Shown: positions 45,541 through 56,837, counted from the first letter of the stretch. The stretch is DNA of 64,000 nucleotides from Persicaria tinctoria (GCA_037127255.1 JBANSL010000020.1:56147098-56211097); one strand, 5' to 3'. Translations and numbers: made by a program. Notes: generated by a model from the sequence alone, not told the origin.

Positions 45541-45899
45541 ATTCAGAATCAAGCAATAAAAATGCCATTTAAAGCGAAATACTCAACCCTAATGAAAACC
45601 ATCAAATTCTCAATCATAAATAAAATTCAAGCTATAATGTCATCAATTGACACTGTTTCTCCTTTATGGCAAGAAATTCATTTAATCATTTTGAGCAGTA
45701 AATTTCAGTTGATCAGTTAATAATGCACAAACTGCATGATATTGTGTTATTCGGGTGAGAGTGCTAAAGCTTGCAGGATACAACGAAGACAATGGGCAAG
45801 CACTACTGGTGATCGATCTTTGATCATAACAAGTGAAGAGTATCAAATTATTCGTCTTCCCTCATCACTAGATCGTGATAAGGAAACCCGAGGGACAAT

Positions 45900-46145
45900 T
45901 GATAAAGCAAAAGTAATTTCATAATATGTCCAGGGGCATTATCGTCTTTTACCAGGTGAGCTAACAAAACCCTAATTCTCACTATATATGTGATTGAACT
46001 ACTAGGGTTAGAGAGGCTTCTCGATCAGCTAACACAATTCTGACTTGAGCGTCGGAGGCTCCTCCGGGGAGCGAGCCCCGCCTCTTCCTCTTCTAATCTA
46101 TGCAGGAGGATCGATCGACACGAGATGTAGATTTGATGTATTACA
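45900..46145 (+). repeat. 3' LTR (246 bases)
   Basis: Partner of 43470-43714, followed by the target duplication AAACC. Confidence 0.93.
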
Positions 46146-46229
46146 AAACCCTAATTTGGTAATTTAGAGTTGATTACAAATTTACAACTAGTATAGTGAG
46201 GACGTCCACTCGTAAGAGTTCCTTCAATA

Positions 46230-46325
46230 TGGTAATGAATGATGTGCAGTAACAAGTGGATCACGAGTTCGAATCCCCCTCCTCATATTGTATTGAGTCT
46301 AGTGCGAACCTATGGAGAAAAAAAA
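46230..46325 (+). mobile_element. Short SINE-like insertion with 13-bp target duplication
   Basis: The 13-base repeat AGTTCCTTCAATA flanks the insert (46217-46229 and 46326-46338). The insert has a B-box-like GAGTTCGAATCCCC and ends in an A-run, as tRNA-derived SINEs do. It is only about 96 bases, and the A box is not clear, so it may be 5'-truncated. Confidence 0.8.
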
Positions 46326-46338
46326 AGTTCCTTCAATA

Positions 46339-47586
46339 CGTGGTGCGGAAAAAGGATAATATGTTTCGTTAATGATGTCAATGACACTACACCAAACAGT
46401 GTCATATGAAATAGAAATACTCGTCTCTTACATTTTATTGTTGCCTCAGGCTTTTCCATCGGTGTTCTTCAAGCATGTTTTTTGAGAAGCCAACTCTATT
46501 GCGGGTTGTATTGTTTATCTACGCCACATTGATACTTTCAACTCGTTGTCTCTTCATCTAGAGCTTCAAGCTCTTATCCTTAAGAACGCTATTGATAGAC
46601 TTCTTAGTCATATCAGACGCTTTCTAAATTCTTGCTTGTTTAAAAAAATTAAAGTCAGTGGCAGAGCGTGGGGACATTGAGAGCATGTGCCCTCTTCTAT
46701 TAATCTCGTCTAACGAACTACCATGTATATTCTCTTCGTTGATGATTTCATTTTGATAAATAATATGTCATAATTTGACATCCAAGTAAAAAAAATAAAA
46801 ATGTTTGAAAATTATAAATATATATTAATCACTTCAATTTTATCTTAATAAACCATAATCCGACATCATTTATTTAGTTATATTAGGTCTCATTATATGT
46901 AATTCCCAATATTTGAAGGGAGAAAATAATAATTGTCCATATAATAAGACCTGATTAATTAAATGTCCATCATCTAAGATTTATTAATTAAATATCCACC
47001 AAATTTTAATAATACCAAAATGTATCCGCCCTTTCCTTCGCTTCTCTCCTTGAGTCCTTCCCTCCTCTTTTTTTTCCTTTTTTTTTTTATTATCGAAATT
47101 TTTATGCAGACATTCGAACAAATGGACTGCTGTTGACATTCGAACTATAGTTGAATTTTTATGCGGACATTCGAACAAATGGACGACTGCTGACAATCAA
47201 ACTATTATTGAAACTTCATCTTTTTTTTTTTGAGGACAAACAAAATGCGGGTGGGAGTAGCGATCAATGTTCTCAGTCGATAAACAGTCGAGGCTCTGTC
47301 GAGGGCCTCACAACGTCGAAATAAGATCGAGGAATTGGGGTTCGAGTCTTCGAGATGTGAGAGATCGATCTTCGATCTGCCGCTAAAACACCCGAACCGT
47401 TCGAACCCGATCTCCTCTAAATTTTATAATCTGAATTAGTTCTGTATCCGTTTGATATTTTAAATATTATTCAATTTAAAAGTATGGAATTTTTAATACA
47501 TTTGACACAAATTTTATTTATTTATATTAATTTTTTATATTAAATCTGAAACATTGATTAGTATTTGTGCGTTAGAATTCTAAAAT
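46339..47586. other. Spacer, no gene recognised
   Basis: AT-rich. ACATTCGAACAAATGGAC occurs twice (47109 and 47168), a local duplication. GGGTGGGAGTAGCGATCAAT-like words near 47248 resemble the region near 24625 in SEC23 exon 1. The neighbouring GAGATGTGAGAGATCGATCT-like stretch (47350) resembles the SEC23 upstream region (24940), so this could be a small duplicated piece. Confidence 0.35.
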
Positions 47587-47591
47587 GAAAA

Positions 47592-47831
47592 TCAATTGGC
47601 AATAGAAGGAGTAGTCCACCCGACTCATATACTAGGGCTGGATATGTTCAACTTTCGCTCTAAAACCATGTGTGCCCGTACACACGACCGATGACTAGAG
47701 GTCGTGTGTACGGGCACACATGCGCTAGTAGCCTAGCACACAAGCCGAGTGAGATTCCATTCTAAAACCAATTGGCAATAGAAGAAGTAGTCCACCGACT
47801 CATATACTAGGACTTGATATGTTCAACTTTC
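47592..47831. repeat. Direct repeats flanking a perfect hairpin
   Basis: CAATTGGCAATAGAAG-AGTAGTCCACC...GACTCATATACTAGG...GATATGTTCAACTTT occurs at 47592-47655 and 47769-47831. A diverged relative lies at about 49830-49895. Between the copies sits the 22-bp hairpin. Confidence 0.8.
47668..47721. repeat. Perfect 22-bp inverted repeat, 10-base loop
   Basis: The left arm 47668-47689 (ATGTGTGCCCGTACACACGA plus CC) is exactly complementary to 47700-47721. The loop is GATGACTAGA. The arms are GC-rich while the surroundings are AT-rich. Confidence 0.95.
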
Positions 47832-48703
47832 CGATGTGAGACACTTTTGGTCTCATTCACATCTTTAACAATAACAATTCAATTTGATATGTAACTTGTA
47901 CTTGTTTAATATGATCCGATTATGTGTGTGTAAGCTATCACTCTTTATATTTTACAACTTCTTAATTATATGTATACAATTATACAAAGGAGGTACAAAT
48001 GAACACTAGTTTAGTACATCTACATGTAGCAATTTGCATAAGACTTTGTAGAAAGGCTTAAGGATTTTGATAGCTCACTTTATTGCCTTTATATCTTGTC
48101 CCAAAAGGGATGTACAACTTTTAACAAGTAAAAAAGAGGACCTCCCTTTATCAAAGGCGATTGATATGGTTTATCTAGAGAGGGTTCTTGATCCCTGAAA
48201 TCTTGATTCTTGTGGTGCAGCTGGTTGCTTAGTGTTTCTTTCCATGGGAGCATGTAATCTTATCATTTAAATTTGCTCTATGAATCCAATTCCTATTGAT
48301 TCTCCATACCAATATGTCTGGTCAAGACTCAAGACTCTTCTTGGTGGTTTGACGAATTGCGCCTTTTAATCTCAATCGGAACTATTGCGATGCCCGACTT
48401 GAATGCTTTTGGACCTTCTTTATGGCCATATCTTGCTTCTTTCGGGCAAGCACATTTGCGAATTGATGCGAGTTGAATGGCGATATATGTCCACTGATTC
48501 CTTTATAAATATCCAGCATCTTTTGAACTGTGACATATCTGTTAATTGGTTTTAGAATGAAATCTCACTCGGCTTATAGCAGTCATCGGTAGTAATTAGC
48601 AATAGCATTTCTAATATTCTTGTAGTTGAAGCAAATAAACAAGGGTTGACAAATATTGATGCTTATTTTAATTTGCCTATTACAGATATCAAACGATGAG
48701 CCT
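47832..48703. other. Spacer downstream of the FAF-like gene
   Basis: No gene seen; probably includes its 3' untranslated region. AGAATGAAATCTCACTCGGCTT at 48553 is an inverted relative of the sequence beside the hairpin (47750). Confidence 0.35.
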
Positions 48704-49456
48704 TTATGAATCTTCATAGCGATGATCAACATCCATGTCTGTTGATCTGTTGCCCTCTTCGGTTTCTTGACCTTGTTGCCCGAGGAAATCCTCCCCATCG
48801 TCGGGCAGAACAAGGCAAAGCCGCAGCCTCCCGTCCTCTCTCGAAGCACAAAGATACTCGTGTATCGGAATCCTGACCTCTTCCAACACAAACCTGCCAT
48901 CTTGCCTATGAGACTTGAAGGAAACTCGGTCCTTCCCTGTCTTCCCGATGCAGGAGATCGGGGGAGGACACGAGCTTCCGCAGCTCTTCGCGATCTTGTA
49001 CTGATCCGAGCCCATATAGCTCGTCGGATTCCCTCGAACAAACTCCTTCTCCATACCTAAAAACCCGTCATTGTCACTCTCATTATTCTTCGTATCCTCC
49101 ACGCCGTCTAAGCTCTCGAAGCCAAGCCCCTCGGTGCAGAGCTGGAGGCTCTCCGGGTTCAGCAAGTAGTTCTCAGAGCTCTTGGTGGAATAACAACAGG
49201 TAGACGGCGTTTGATCGCTCGTCGACGAGGCTGATGATCCTGGCAGCCATGAAGCAGCTGCCTCCGATACTAAAGCCGATGGCAGCGATGTCTCGGTGTT
49301 CTCTCGGAAGTGAAGCTCTCCGAAGAGCTCGGTGTACGACTGGTCGATTGATTTTAGTCTCCGGATCGGCTTCCAAGAAGATAAGGACTCGAGGAGGGAT
49401 GGGTTTTCCGGTGGCGGGTTCTCAAAGATCTGTTGTAGGCCTCCACAGGGTGCCAT
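48704..49456 (-). CDS. FANTASTIC FOUR-like protein, single exon
   Basis: FANTASTIC FOUR proteins are plant-specific regulators of shoot meristem size that act on the WUSCHEL-CLAVATA3 circuit. The 250-residue frame starts MAPCGGLQQIFENPPPENPS. Conserved blocks follow in order: LLESLSSWKPI, SYTELFGELHF, LCTEGLGFES and the FAF core PPPISCIGKTGKDRVSF with RQDGRFVLEEVRIP and REDGRLRLCLV. The end is acidic and short (EDFLGQQGQETEEGNRS...) compared with the longer acidic tail I recall in relatives. A late truncation is therefore possible. The lack of introns is normal for the family. It has no close neighbour gene. Confidence 0.85.
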   Translation of the reverse strand: MAPCGGLQQIFENPPPENPSLLESLSSWKPIRRLKSIDQSYTELFGELHFRENTETSLPSALVSEAAASWLPGSSASSTSDQTPSTCCYSTKSSENYLLNPESLQLCTEGLGFESLDGVEDTKNNESDNDGFLGMEKEFVRGNPTSYMGSDQYKIAKSCGSSCPPPISCIGKTGKDRVSFKSHRQDGRFVLEEVRIPIHEYLCASREDGRLRLCLVLPDDGEDFLGQQGQETEEGNRSTDMDVDHRYEDS

Positions 49457-50940
49457 AGAAGATCGATCAAGAAGTGGATTTGGGTATGGTGAGTTGCAAG
49501 CAACACACGTTTATGTTGGTGGGAGGAGGGAATAAAGTGGGAAAATAAAAAAGATTTATGAATTAGAATAAATTAGATTCTGAGGCAGGTTACCCATTTA
49601 GGTGCGGTGGTGGACACTGCACATTGCACAAAGTATGGTGTACTGTGACTTAGGGTAAGGATTTCAAACCCTTTTTGCATGTTGCGCGCTCCATGAAATG
49701 AAATCTTGTTGCATATCAAAAGAAATAAAATGCACATTATTGCATATCAAAGTCCGATTCGAACCGATAACCGGGGTCATATGTACAGATGCATGTACGC
49801 TAGCAGTCTATCACACAAATCGAGTGAAACTAATTGACAATAGAAAAAGTAGTCAACCGACAATTTTATATATTATATGCTCATCTTTCGAGGTGGGACT
49901 CTTTTGGTTTATTGATAGTCGTTCATTGTTCGATGGGGATTATAATCATTATATGAATCACGCAATCCAAAACAAATAGAATAGGGGGGGGGGGCTTAAT
50001 TACCTTTCTAGGAGCCTTCATCGCTCAAGCCAAAGCTTTGTCTATTGAAAGAGAACCAAACACAAAACACTCTCAATCATGGAAATTCATCTCATATTTA
50101 ACGATAAAGACTAGGGTTTGGTTGAAATTCTACTATGTAACAGACGATGGTGTCCCTGAACCTTAATCGACTTATTTTTGCTATTTCGTTACATCTTGAT
50201 CAGATTCGAAATGGGTGTGAATAGATTTTGTATACTAACAACCAAGATGATGATATCTCACAAAATGAATGAGTTTATTAGGCCAAAAAATGGTAGGTGG
50301 TTTGTCAAGCCTGCTTTTTAGCTTGCTAGTTGGAGAAGAAAAGGTGGTGCTTGCAATGCCAATTGCATATATATCACTAGTGATGAATAGAGTGATGTTG
50401 TGGTCCTGTTTCATTGATTGGTTATGGCTTCTCAACATAGTTTTTTCTGCCATGTGAAGGAAAACTTTTAAGATATTAAGAACTTGTACTACGAGCTACT
50501 TTAGTTTCAAACCACCAACCATGGACATCCGCAACGATGGACAACCAAAACTAGTCGCATTGCATTGCCTATTTTTTAGAGTTTGTCGTCCGAATCTCTT
50601 TTTCGTTGTTTCAACTAGCTAGTATATCTTCTACACCAATGGCAATGACCAAGCCCAATAAAAAAAAATCTTTTCGTCTAATAATTTCATTTTTTTTTAT
50701 TTTTAATAGCTTTTTAATGAAATAAAAGATCTATATAAAATACGTAGTATATCTTATTATTATTTATAATTTCATACTTATTATATACTACAAAATTTGA
50801 TATTTTATAGAGTTCTTACCTCATTAAAAAAATATATAAAAAAGTCAAACAAATTAAATTACAAATCAGGGATTAGCACCCAAACTAATTTAATTAATTA
50901 AGGTAGCACCCATTCCAAATGGAGTAATAATGGTCAATGG
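49457..50940. other. Upstream region of the FAF-like gene and spacer
   Basis: Contains a G-run (about 49984-49995). Near 49742-49895 is a relative of the 47592 repeat; its complement includes GGTTCGAATCGGA, resembling a tRNA B box, so that family may be SINE-derived. No gene seen. Confidence 0.35.
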
Positions 50941-51000
50941 TCAACTGGTTGACCGCTGACCGGTCAACAGTTGATCATTGACCGGTCAACGTTATTCAAC
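50938..51000. repeat. GGTCAAC palindrome cluster
   Basis: GGTCAACTGGTTGACC and GACCGGTCAAC words alternate over about 60 bases, giving several short inverted repeats. It directly precedes the GATGACATTTTT array. Confidence 0.7.
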
Positions 51001-51830
51001 TCATTCGTTTTTTTTAGTGATGACATTTTTGTGATGCCATTTTTTACTGGTTTGATGCTATTTTTTATTACATTTTATACTCGTTTTTATGTCACTTTTC
51101 TAATGAAATAGATTGATGACACTTTTTTAATGCCACTTTTTTCAAATCTTGATGACATTTTTTTGTTTACTGTGATGCCGCGTTGACCATTGATGCCATT
51201 TTTTTACCGTTGACTACTGATGACACTTTTTTTATATAAATTTTTTGATGATATTTTTTTTACCATGATGCCATATTTTTTCAAGGTAATGTTTTCGTGA
51301 TGCCATATTTTTTCAAGGTAATGTTTTGATGCCATTTTTTTCTTTAATGTGATGCAACTTTTTCAAATCAGTGTTTTGATGTCATTTTTCTATTATAATT
51401 ATTTGATGCCATTTTTTTAATCAAATCGTTTGATGCCGCTTTTTTTTTAATTTAATCAATTGTATATCGATATATTTTCATCGATTCTACTTTTATTCAC
51501 TAATGACACGTTTGTGATTACACTTCATTGATGCAATCACTTGTGGTGACATGTTCATTACATTTTTATTCAAGTGATGACACAAGAGCGTAAAATGTGA
51601 TTAAACTTGATTGATGACATATTTTATTGATGACTTTTATTCATTGATAACATTTGTGATTACACTTCATTTATCTCACTCATTTTTAATTACATATTTT
51701 GTTGATGACATTTCTATTGATAACATTTTGATACAATTGATAACATATGATCATAAATTTTTATTACACTTCATTGGTGACATTTTTATTAGTGACACAT
51801 TTGTGATGACATTTAAGAATCTAATAAAAT
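51001..51830 (+). repeat. Degenerate GATG(A/C)CATTTTT array
   Basis: Dozens of copies of TGATGACATTTTT / TGATGCCATTTTT with irregular spacing over about 830 bases. The GATGCCATTTTTT form dominates on the left and GATGACATTT or GATAACATTT on the right. Short open frames here are by-products. Confidence 0.85.
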
Positions 51831-51903
51831 GAAATACCACATAACATGTCTCCCCTCCTTTTTCCGGGCTTGGGACCGGTTGTGTACCTATACGCAAGCG
51901 GAG

Positions 51904-53098
51904 TTAAAAACATGTTATGAATTTGCAAAGTTCAATTCCGAGAGCTTTTAACCTTGGTGTAAGACATTCTATGGCGCAAGGATGCTCCTGGAATACTGAC
52001 ATCTTAAAATCTAAAGAAAAGAAAAACGAGTATAAGATGTAGTGAAGTTCACTCAAAATCATCCTTTCCAGTGCTCCGTGTTCCTCACCCACATCACCAA
52101 AGGGAAAGGTCTTAAGCCCCACTGTGCCTTTTCACACACAACATACACTAATTTGATGCATAAAGAAAATACAGACCATCAGATTTTAACACATCTCATA
52201 GTAGTTTTAAAAGCATAAAAGACAATGTTTTCAGATTATAGATTCCATTGGTTTACATAAAGCAGTTTCATGAGAACCAGACACCAAGCAACAAAAACAA
52301 TCAACATCAACACAGATATCCAATCAATATGAGAAACAACAATCAGCTATGCAAATCCTCAGAAGTTTCAGAGGCATCAAGTAGTTAACAATGGAAATGC
52401 TGCAACATAATGATCCACGTACCGTCTAAATCATCTTCTTCCTCAATGGGGAAATCCAACCAGGTCTCAGGATGATGCACAATGTTCCTTGCGAATGCCA
52501 AGACCTCGTCAGCTACCCCGACCACTTTATGAGTGCAACCCGGCTCCTCCACCTTCGTTCCTAATCGATCAAACCTCATATCCAACTAAAAATCCTGTCG
52601 AACAGCATGGAACCGATCAATGCCTAAAAACCTAGAAACTCTTCTCACATCTAGACCTCCAACTTCCGATCGATCCCTATTTTCTCTGTCAATCTGTTCT
52701 TGAACGGAAAATCCATCGTCTCCAGAAACATATGGATCCGATAACTCGGATGGATCGAACTTGGAGACTGTCATCTGATCTTGAAACTTCTAAGGGGCAG
52801 CTAAACGGGGAGGCGACGGTGGGGGTGGAGGAGGAGCGAGAAAATTAGCAACGCTGAGCAACTGACGGGTTAAAGAATACCTGAATTCACTGAGATCCTC
52901 CTTAACCCCTCGAGATTGATCTTCATCTTCCTCCTCCGGCCGGTACTCTCGGATTTGTCGGTAAGAAAACGAAGATTTGCGGTATAAATCGTGATTGCTG
53001 CCAATCTCGTGAAGAGAAACAACATGATTTCGCTGAGGATTATGTTCTTCGTCGTCGATGTTGAGAGAATTGGCGATGGAGCGAGCCAGCCATGACAT
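51904..53098 (-). pseudogene. BSD-domain protein gene with two in-frame stops
   Basis: Exon 1 is 52423-53098 and exon 2 is 51904-52010; the intron is GT-AG. The start MSWLARSIANSLNIDDEE, the block GVKEDLSEFRYSLTRQ, the proline run FLAPPPPPPSPP and VADEVLAFARNI with HPETWLDFPIEEEDD match plant BSD-domain proteins. Exon 2 adds CAIECLTPRLKALGIELC. Two TAG codons (52790-52792 and 52586-52588) interrupt one unchanged frame. After IELC the frame ends, whereas relatives go on with the BSD core and a C-terminal region. So the reading frame is kept, but the protein would be cut after about 102 residues. It is likely a young pseudogene; read-through or a sequencing error is less likely. Confidence 0.85.
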
Positions 53099-53639
53099 TG
53101 AAGAAATCGAGATTCAAGGCAGAGTTCAAAATTTCTTCGAAACGTGTGAAATTTGTGAAATTCCCAAATTGTAAAATCCCTAACACAAATATCGATCAGT
53201 CTCCATCTCCTTCTCTCTCCGGGGATTTCGTTGCCAGTCGAAGAAATTCATATTGATTTCGCTGGCTTCTTCAAGCCCGACCGAGAGGGGGGGAAACAAG
53301 AGATTGGGATGGCAGCAGAAGGTCTAATTTGGCCATCAATGGCCGGTAGGAGAAGCAGCGAAAGCGAGGGCGAGAGAGCACAAGAAGGGGAGCAGAGAGT
53401 GAGACATCGACGACAACCGAGAGCGAGAGGGAGAGAAGATTTTGGGTGAGGTCGACGGCTTGGGGACGATCCGGACGGAGACCATCGGAGATTTAGAGAG
53501 GGAGATCTCGCCATGGAAGAGGGCACCATATCTGACGGAGGTGAAAGGGAAAGTAATTAAGAACGCTTGATAGAGGAGAAAGAGTAAAGGGCACAGACAC
53601 CTAAAAAGCATTCAAGAGGTGTTAGCTAAACCAATTTAA
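53099..53639. other. 5' region of the BSD pseudogene
   Basis: Contains TCCTTCTCTCTCC and purine-rich GAGAGAGCACAAG stretches of a typical 5' leader. Open frames on both strands here are low-complexity. Confidence 0.35.
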
Positions 53640-54053
53640 GAGCATCCCAAACTGTCTTTCTAAAAAAATATCTAAAATAGAGATTAAAATACCAAAATCT
53701 CAAAAAAAAATACACCACAACTCCAACAGTTTTCCTATTATACAAATTTTTACATTCATTATACGCTATAATAGATGCATAAATTCATAATTTAATAAAT
53801 AAAATTCCAATAACTTTATTAAATCAATAGGCAACAACCAATGAACAAATAAGTAGACATTGAAAGGGGTGAACACATCTAATTTTAGAGATTTTAATCC
53901 TTCCTCTAAATTTAGAGATTTTTTTCTCTTTCCTCTCATTTCTCTATTTTACAGATTGTTTTAAATGAGCGGTAGCTTGTTGGGGTTTAAAAACTCATAT
54001 TTTCTCTAAAGTTGTCCATTTTCTCTATTTTGCAAGAGTTGTTGGGGATGCTC
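53640..54053. mobile_element. PIF/Harbinger (Tourist-like) MITE, TSD TAA
   Basis: GAGCATCCCAAACTGTC at the left is mirrored by GAGTTGTTGGGGATGCTC at the right. TAA flanks both sides (53637-53639 and 54054-54056). The inside is AT-rich and non-coding. Confidence 0.88.
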
Positions 54054-54245
54054 TAATAAGTTAATATGCTAATAATCTAATTAAATTAGCAAAAGGTTAT
54101 ATTTCACCAAAATTTCTCAATTTTAATTACATGGTAGATTTCAATTTAACATGACCTCAATATTTTGATGCCTAAATAATACTCCCTCCGTTTGTAAATA
54201 AGCGACTTTTTCAAGTTACGCACACTTTTTTAGGACAGTAAAAAC

Positions 54246-55793
54246 TAGGGTTGGGCATCCGATCTGGACCGGACCGGACATTCCGGTCCCGGTCCGATCC
54301 GATGGACCGGAATTTTTGGAAACTTGGACCGCGGATCGGACCGGGACCGAGAAATATGGTCCCGGGTTTTCCGGTCCACGGACCGTAAAGACCGGCTGGA
54401 CCGCAGGTTTTTTTTTTCCTCACACAGCATGACTGATGACAGCATTAGACAATAGCCCGAATTCTGTTTTTTACACAATACAGAAGCTGTATTTTACAGT
54501 AGCCCCATTTTACAGCATTACAACAGATGTTTATAGCAATTTCTGTTGAATTACAGCATTATAGCAATTTCTGTTGAATTACAGCAGGTCAGCAGCTGTT
54601 TTTACACTTACAGAAGCTGTTTTTACACTTACAGCAGCCCGAATTCCGTTTTTTACACAATACAGAAGCTGTATTTTACAGCAGCCCTATTTTACAGCAT
54701 TATAGAAGCTGTTTATAGCAAATTCTGTTGAATTACAGCAGGTCAGCATCTGTTTTTACACTACAGCAGCTGTTTTTACACTTACAGCAGCCCCTTCCAC
54801 ACTTACAGCAGCCTCTTCCGCTTGTGGTTGCACCTCGGAAGGAGCCCCAGTATCATCAGATAACCCCGTAGTCTCCATTTGGTCCATATGTATCTATTTA
54901 AACAAATAAGAGATTCCCATGAAATCATTCTATGCCACAAAAAGTCAATCAAAACAAAAATAATCCCTCTCACTCACGTTGCAAGAATGTTTTGAAGAAA
55001 TTTCCATGGATATCGAATTACTCATAATTCTGTTAAAAACAAAAACAAAAATCAAGTGCTTTAATTTCGTTCATAGTTACATACTTACATTAGCAAAATT
55101 GAATAATTGATAGTTTGATACTTATAGAACTAACCATTTGAATACACATCTAGCCTTTTAACTTTTAAGTAACAAAGTGTCTTGTTAAATTGAATTGAAC
55201 ACCCTTAACTAACAAATTGCAAAATTGCAACTTTGCAAGTAGTGTTGGCCAAATTGAATCTACTAAATCTAGCCTCACTTTAGGTAGTTTCTTAATTTTT
55301 TCAAGTACAGAGCCTAGACTAAAAACAACATTGACATTTCTCAAAACCTTAAATTTAAAACCGAACCTAGATCTAAAAGTATTACAAATTGAAATTTCTT
55401 AACCCTAGAATTAAAATCGGGATGAGATTCTTCAACATTAGACTAGAATATTTATGATTTCACCAAATTTATACCCAAATCGACATTGATTTGTCAAAAT
55501 ATACCTAAAAACCTAGATCTAAAAGTGAAATTGAGAGAGGGAAAGACTTACTACTTTACTAGGAGAGCCGACTCAGCCGAGAGCACTGGTGGAGACTGGA
55601 GAGAGCCGAGGGCTGACGGGTGTGTGGCTTCTGACGAGGGAGGGTCGAGAGAGGTGGTGCCGGGATATCGAGAGCAGGCTCCTCTTTACTGAACCGTGGC
55701 GGCGGCAATCGAGAGTAGGGAAGAAGGAAAGGGATGAAGAACAGAAGAAATGAGTATGAAACTGGAACGCGAGTACGTGCTCCTCTTTACCCT

Positions 55794-55824
<31 letters not shown>

Positions 55825-55993
55825 TGGGGTTTCCGGTCTAATTCCGGTCCGGTCCCGGGTTGGACCGGAACCCGGAAATGCAAAATTCTTGGACCGTGGG
55901 CCAGACCGTAATATCCCGGTCCGATCCAAAGACCGTAAATTCCGGTCTGGTCCCGGTCGGATTACGGTCCGATCCAAATTTTGCCCAGTCCTA
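54246..55993. mobile_element. hAT element, 1748 bases, TSD GTAAAAAC
   Basis: Ends TAGGGTTGGGCA and TGCCCAGTCCTA. The perfect 8-bp repeat GTAAAAAC flanks it (54238-54245 and 55994-56001). Both subterminal regions are packed with GGTCCGG / CCGGACC words. The inside holds an ACAGCAGCTGTTTTTAC repeat (54465-54820), a non-coding stretch and a T-run (55797-55818). No transposase. Confidence 0.95.
54465..54820 (+). repeat. ACAG(A/C)AGCTGTTTTTAC repeat inside the hAT element
   Basis: TACAGAAGCTGT, TTGAATTACAGCA, TACAGCAGCC and AGCAATTTCTGTTG recur in shuffled order. Two longer blocks (54468-54600 and 54654-54790) are near-copies of each other. Confidence 0.8.
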
Positions 55994-56082
55994 GTAAAAA
56001 CTATATAAAATATTAATTTTTAAATTAAATTGTTAAAATAATATCATAGTTATTAGTAATAAATATAATATTGTTCAGTCTC

Positions 56083-56142
56083 GGCTTGTTTAAGTAAGTA
56101 AACGAGCTCGAGTCGAGTTGTTTAGTTCATATAACAACCCTA
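56083..56142. mobile_element. Solo end of the CTCGAGCTCG hAT MITE family
   Basis: AACGAGCTCGAGTCGAG and TATAACAACCCTA match the end of the MITE at 17259-17591. The other end is missing. Confidence 0.55.
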
Positions 56143-56837
56143 AAAAAATCAATAATAAAATGCCAGGTTGTGCAATATTTTGAATATTTGTCCGCTATAA
56201 AATTGCTTTATCTTTTCTACCCTTTTTAAAAGAGAAATTATCATGTCTATCAACATTCTCTCTCTTTCATTTCTTGTCAATTTTAAAACTTATAAATTAA
56301 CTCATTGTTACATATTTGATTTTGAGTTAAATAATCTTTCGTTATTCACCCAGTATAATATATATCTCTCCTGCACATATTTGATTGAAAAAAACACATC
56401 TCGGGCATAGTACAATCTGCCACCCTAAAATTGAAAATAGTTAACATCTCAAACATAAACTATACTCCGTATATCCTTACTTATTAGGCTACAATTTAGC
56501 CTTGAATTAAGATAGTCACGAAATGTCATCCTTACCTCGAAAAACTATTTTCCTCAAAAGAATAAAAAGGACTACGAATGTGTTTGGATTCCAGTCCATT
56601 TAAATTATACAGAGTAATTATAATACACTGTAAATTACGTTAATTAAACAACCACTATTGCATAAAGTACATGTAACTGCATTATAAACTTAATATATTC
56701 AATTGACACAATTTATAATATATCTTATTTAAAATATACGTTATTTTAAACCCATTATAAAAAATGCAAACCAAATACGTATAATTATAATTGTTTTATA
56801 ATTAAAATGCATTGAAAATCCAACCATCCCTACACAC
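56143..56837. other. AT-rich spacer
   Basis: No gene or named repeat recognised. Confidence 0.3.

Larger units (their letters stand above)
43470..46145 (+). mobile_element. Non-autonomous LTR retrotransposon, TSD AAACC
   Basis: Two LTRs (43470-43714 and 45900-46145) start TGATAAAGC and end GTATTACA. The 5-bp direct repeat AAACC flanks the element (43465-43469 and 46146-46150). After the 5' LTR comes TTTGGCGCCGTCCATGGGA, a primer binding site of the Gypsy-like TGGCGCC type. A purine-rich AAGGAAACCCGAGGG precedes the 3' LTR. The internal part (about 2.2 kb) has no gag or pol motif. The LTRs differ, by my count, at 8 substitutions and 1 indel, so the insertion is not very recent. It lies directly beside the right end of the small MULE. 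Confidence 0.93.
54181..56060. mobile_element. Older Stowaway-like MITE split by a hAT element
   Basis: ACTCCCTCCGTTTGTAAATA at 54181 is a typical Stowaway-like terminus. The sequence up to AGGACAGTAAAAAC (54245) continues after the hAT insert with TATATAAAATATTAATT (56002). A fragment of the same family lies at 25335-25400 and is continuous there. The opposite terminus is not visible. Confidence 0.6.

Noticed and set aside
53231..53529. Coding region upstream of the BSD pseudogene
   Set aside because: Low-complexity Arg/Glu or Ser/Pro frames on opposite strands with no family match; fits a 5' leader.
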